Positions 13,282 through 15,353 of a stretch of 15,353 bases of DNA are shown here, one piece after another (the stretch's first letter is position 1; every line of letters begins with the position of its first letter). The stretch is taken from positions 1 through 15,353 of the forward strand of contig JAMCUD010000115.1 of assembly GCA_023379355.1 (NCBI GenBank). The letters run 5' to 3'. Made by a program: the position numbers and the translations under genes. The notes below the pieces were generated by a model that had not been told where the DNA came from, ran no database searches, and worked only from the letters and a program-made list of their open reading frames with translations. Source of the DNA: Thermoplasmatota archaeon (GTDB lineage: Archaea > Thermoplasmatota > Thermoplasmata > Thermoplasmatales > Thermoplasmataceae).

Positions 13282-13386
13282 AACTAAACCAGCCATGTTA
13301 ATTATAATCCCTAATTCACTGGGACAAAAATGTCACAAAAGCGTAGATTTAAAAGATGGAACATATATTGATCTTAAAGAAAAAAT

Positions 13387-13791
13387 ATGCCTGCAAACGT
13401 CAACTTCAGACAGTGGGAACATCTCTTCCTGGAGGGAAAGACAAAAGGTGTATATTGTGCGCTTCTTTCCTTCTCAGTATTTGTATTTTTAATCCTGTAT
13501 AATCGTGAAAATTTTTTTTTCTTCGTGGTTATACAAGTTGGATCTTTTGCAAGTTTCGGAGTTCTTGTGGATCTGGTCTCCCACCTGTTCAGCGACAGGT
13601 ATCTCACGGATATGACCATTGATCAATGGATACAGAGATTCAAAAGTGGAAGGACACATGACGCCTATGGAATAATCGTTCAGTTCATTGCCTCGGCAGT
13701 GGATTTTATTAAGTTTCATTATGCTTTTATCCTCTGGATTCTCCTTCTCCTGGAACTGTACTATATCATAAAAACAAGATTTTATCATTGA
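13387..13791 (+). CDS. Hypothetical multi-helix membrane protein (134 aa)
   Basis: I do not recognise a family. The N-terminus MPANVNFRQWEHLFLEGKTK is cytoplasmic in character. It is followed by hydrophobic segments at about 21-38 (GVYCALLSFSVFVFLILY) and 43-66 (FFFFVVIQVGSFASFGVL...), a polar loop (DRYLTDMTIDQWIQRFKSGRTHDAYG, with mixed charge), and one or two helices at about 96-129 ending LLLELYYIIKTRFYH. A run of nine T (13512-13520) encodes part of the Phe cluster and is a possible slippage site. A TATA-like ATTTAAAA (13347-13354) lies about 37 bases before the ATG, giving a leader of about 11 bases. The gene ends 39 bases before the convergent thrC stop. Function is unknown. Confidence 0.65.
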   Translation: MPANVNFRQWEHLFLEGKTKGVYCALLSFSVFVFLILYNRENFFFFVVIQVGSFASFGVLVDLVSHLFSDRYLTDMTIDQWIQRFKSGRTHDAYGIIVQFIASAVDFIKFHYAFILWILLLLELYYIIKTRFYH

Positions 13792-13830
13792 ATATATGTA
13801 AAGTTTCTAACATGGGAATGATAGGTGATC

Positions 13831-15069
13831 TCATTCCGGTTTTTCCTCCAACTCAATTGAAATTACATCACCTGGCTGTAGTAGGGGCATTGAGGTCTGA
13901 ACAGTATTTGGGTATTTAAGTCCGCTTCCCGTGTTCACTACAACAACCTTCTCACTGGGGTCTATCAATCCTTGATCTAGTATCTTTTTTACTCCTGCAA
14001 CTGCGGAAGATCCCTCCGGGCATGCAAACAGACCCTCTTCCTTTGTTATGATCTGCTTTGTGCGGAGTATTTCCTGATCATCCACTGCTGTTGCGTACCC
14101 TCCTGATGAATAAAGAGATTCAAGCACCATGAAGTCCCCCTTCGACTTAGGGACATTCATTCCGAAAGCAACAGTGTCAGATTCATCCCACATTATGCTT
14201 TTCCTCTCCCTCCTCTCCCATGCTTCGGTTATGGGGGCACATCCTGCAGCCTGGACACACACCATTCTCGTCTTCATACTGTCGATCCAGCCCATTTCAT
14301 GGAGCTCCTTCATTGCCTTGTATATTCCAATGAGGCCAACACCTCCTCCTGTGGGAAAAGCGATCACGTCGGGAGGCTCCCAATTTAGCTGTTCCATTAT
14401 CTCCAGGCCCATGGTCTTCTTTCCCTCAAGCCTGTAAGGTTCCTTCAGAGTGGCGGCATTGAATATCCCATAATCTTCGTTCAACTGTTCAGAAATTATG
14501 TTGGCATCAGTTATCCTTCCATCCACCAGGTATGCATGGGAACATGCAGCTGTTATCTCCTTCCTGGCAATATCCGGTCCATTTCTTGGCATTATTATGT
14601 ATGATTCCATTCCTGCCCTTGCTGCATAGGTGGCCCATGCTGCGCCGGCGTTACCATTTGTAGGTACTGTTACTGCCTCGATCCCAAGCTCTTTTGCCTT
14701 GGACACTCCGGTGGTAGCACCTCTTGCCTTGAAGGTACCCGTGGGGTTCATGCTCTCATCTTTTATCATGAGGTCCTTGAATCCAAGCTTCTCACCCAGA
14801 TGTTTCATCTGCAGGAGAGGGGTCATCCCCTCACCAAGAGTTACAATATTTTCTGGATCCTTTAATGGGAGGAGTTCGTGATATCGCCATGGTGAAAGCA
14901 CTCTTTTCGACATGTTGCGCCTGTCCATGGTCTCCTTTGCATCCTCCAGATCATATCTCGCTATGAGTGATCCTCCACACCTGCAAACGTTCTGGATCTT
15001 GAATGGATCATAACTTTTCCCGCAGAGTGAACATTCAAGCCTCTCTATCTCGGTATATTTTTTTCCCAT
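13831..15069 (-). CDS. thrC: Threonine synthase
   Basis: 412 residues. An N-terminal zinc-ribbon-like segment holds C13, C16, C29 and C31 (LECSLCGKSYD and NVCRCGG), typical of archaeal threonine synthases. The fold-type II PLP domain follows: LGEGMTPLL (78-86), the PLP lysine K114 in NPTGTFKARG (108-117), the substrate loop PTNGNAGAAWA, and the phosphate loop TGGGVGLIGIYK. The C-terminus has the expected VVVNTGSGLKYP motif. It converts O-phospho-L-homoserine and water to L-threonine and phosphate, the last step of threonine synthesis. The related threonine dehydratases and cysteate synthase share this fold, but the N-terminal cysteines and overall layout favour ThrC. It stands alone; other thr genes are not in the window. 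The promoter is unclear, with only AT-rich TTAAGTAA about 25 bases upstream of the ATG. Confidence 0.92.
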   Translation of the reverse strand: MGKKYTEIERLECSLCGKSYDPFKIQNVCRCGGSLIARYDLEDAKETMDRRNMSKRVLSPWRYHELLPLKDPENIVTLGEGMTPLLQMKHLGEKLGFKDLMIKDESMNPTGTFKARGATTGVSKAKELGIEAVTVPTNGNAGAAWATYAARAGMESYIIMPRNGPDIARKEITAACSHAYLVDGRITDANIISEQLNEDYGIFNAATLKEPYRLEGKKTMGLEIMEQLNWEPPDVIAFPTGGGVGLIGIYKAMKELHEMGWIDSMKTRMVCVQAAGCAPITEAWERRERKSIMWDESDTVAFGMNVPKSKGDFMVLESLYSSGGYATAVDDQEILRTKQIITKEEGLFACPEGSSAVAGVKKILDQGLIDPSEKVVVVNTGSGLKYPNTVQTSMPLLQPGDVISIELEEKPE

Positions 15070-15195
15070 GATGGTTTATTAAGGATTATCTTACTTAACT
15101 GTTCGTGAAGCAAAATTGTGTTCATACATCAAATCGGGACATCAGATCATTAATCCGGGCATTATGAAAAACATGACGCTGATTGCATACTGGTC

Positions 15196-15209
15196 ATATG
15201 CCGGCATAT
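15196..15209. promoter_or_regulatory. Perfect 14-base palindrome in the thrC upstream region
   Basis: ATATGCCGGCATAT is self-complementary with no spacer. It lies 127 bases upstream of the thrC start (minus strand) and about 97 bases before the start of the next plus-strand gene. It is a plausible dimeric-regulator operator (for example Lrp- or HTH-type); no regulator is identified. Confidence 0.35.
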
Positions 15210-15305
15210 TGTTTCAACCAGACTTTATCTCATAACTGTCCATGGGTAACGCACGGACACCCAGTCAAAAAATCAGGTTGGAATGAATATTCAGGTGGTT
15301 TGAAA

Positions 15306-15353
15306 ATGTGGAAAAAGTCTTTCTTCACCGTTTTAGTACTGTGCACTCAAGGA
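15306..15353 (+). CDS. Start of a probable exported or membrane protein (3' partial)
   Basis: An ATG at 15306 opens 16 codons to the window edge, reading MWKKSFFTVLVLCTQG. A short basic N-terminus and hydrophobic core resemble a signal peptide or first membrane helix. AGGTGG (15293-15298) lies 7 bases before the ATG and can serve as an SD. Too little is present to name a family. It is divergent from thrC, with a 236-base gap that holds the 14-base palindrome. Confidence 0.4.
   Translation, partial: MWKKSFFTVLVLCTQG

Noticed and set aside
13295..13492. Plus-strand 65-codon ORF between the protease and the membrane protein
   Set aside because: It overlaps the start of the 134-aa membrane protein in another frame, is low in recognisable structure, and has no suitably spaced TATA box or SD.
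13512..13520. Run of nine T inside the 134-aa gene, possible frameshift or sequencing error
   Set aside because: The frame on both sides reads as coherent membrane-protein sequence to a stop just before thrC, so no frameshift is needed to explain it.
15164..15235. 23-codon ORF beginning MKNMTLIAYW
   Set aside because: Very short, no SD, no well-placed TATA box, and it spans the 14-base palindrome. Kept only as a note.
1..15353. tRNA, rRNA, CRISPR array, insertion sequence, integrase or attachment site
   Set aside because: Reading both strands I found no T-loop/cloverleaf pattern, no regularly spaced direct repeat array, no transposase or integrase motifs, and no long flanking repeats. A tRNAscan/Infernal/minced run would be the decisive check.

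Overview
The window looks like chromosomal DNA from a thermoacidophilic archaeon of the order Thermoplasmatales (Thermoplasma / Ferroplasma / Cuniculiplasma group). The main evidence is: (i) many start codons lie about 25-32 bases downstream of a TATA-like box with no Shine-Dalgarno (SD) sequence, so transcripts are mostly leaderless, while genes downstream in operons do carry an SD; (ii) the surface protein at the left edge carries the 'GLPxGTxW' repeat common in Thermoplasmatales and Sulfolobales exported proteins; (iii) the set of GTP-type PEP carboxykinase, COG1058 protein, DUF211 and archaeal VIT-like protein; (iv) arginine is mostly coded by AGG/AGA. The genus cannot be fixed from sequence alone.

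Layout. 1-973: C-terminal part of a membrane-anchored, Asn-glycosylation-rich surface protein. 1048-1335: small unknown protein ending in a perfect hairpin. 1409-2446: stand-alone double-SIS sugar-phosphate isomerase, meeting a CinA-like (COG1058) gene tail to tail. The CinA-like gene is second in a minus-strand operon behind a small basic unknown protein, whose promoter lies within the divergent gene 3470-3868. 3869-4448 looks empty at first sight but holds two minus-strand micro-ORF candidates, a convergent hairpin and a dense set of TTCGCA / CGCAAAAT repeats in front of a three-helix membrane protein (4449-5012). 5186-6133 is a tight three-gene unit: an unannotated 46-residue peptide starting right after a well-placed TATA box, a DUF211 protein with a strong SD, and a VIT/CCC1-like transporter whose TTG start overlaps the DUF211 stop. 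This is a candidate metal-homeostasis module. 6198-6800 is an acetate/succinate-family (AceTr) membrane protein, 6875-7483 a cytoplasmic sulfite-oxidase-fold molybdoenzyme, 7494-9365 (minus) PEP carboxykinase.

9517-12219 encodes a 900-residue UvrD/AddA-like helicase fused to a C-terminal PD-(D/E)XK nuclease with no AddB partner in the window. It is followed by an M48 membrane metalloprotease (12262-13281), an unknown membrane protein (13387-13791) and, convergent to it, threonine synthase (13831-15069, minus). The last 284 bases hold a perfect 14-base palindrome and the first 16 codons of a probable exported or membrane protein running off the window.

Together the genes describe central metabolism (acetate uptake, gluconeogenesis through PEPCK, threonine synthesis, amino-sugar metabolism), envelope maintenance and DNA repair. 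No tRNA, rRNA, CRISPR array, transposase or integrase was recognised, so the region does not look like a mobile island. The most likely undescribed elements are the micro-ORFs, the candidate metal module with its palindromic promoter region, and the repeat cluster at 4288-4354.
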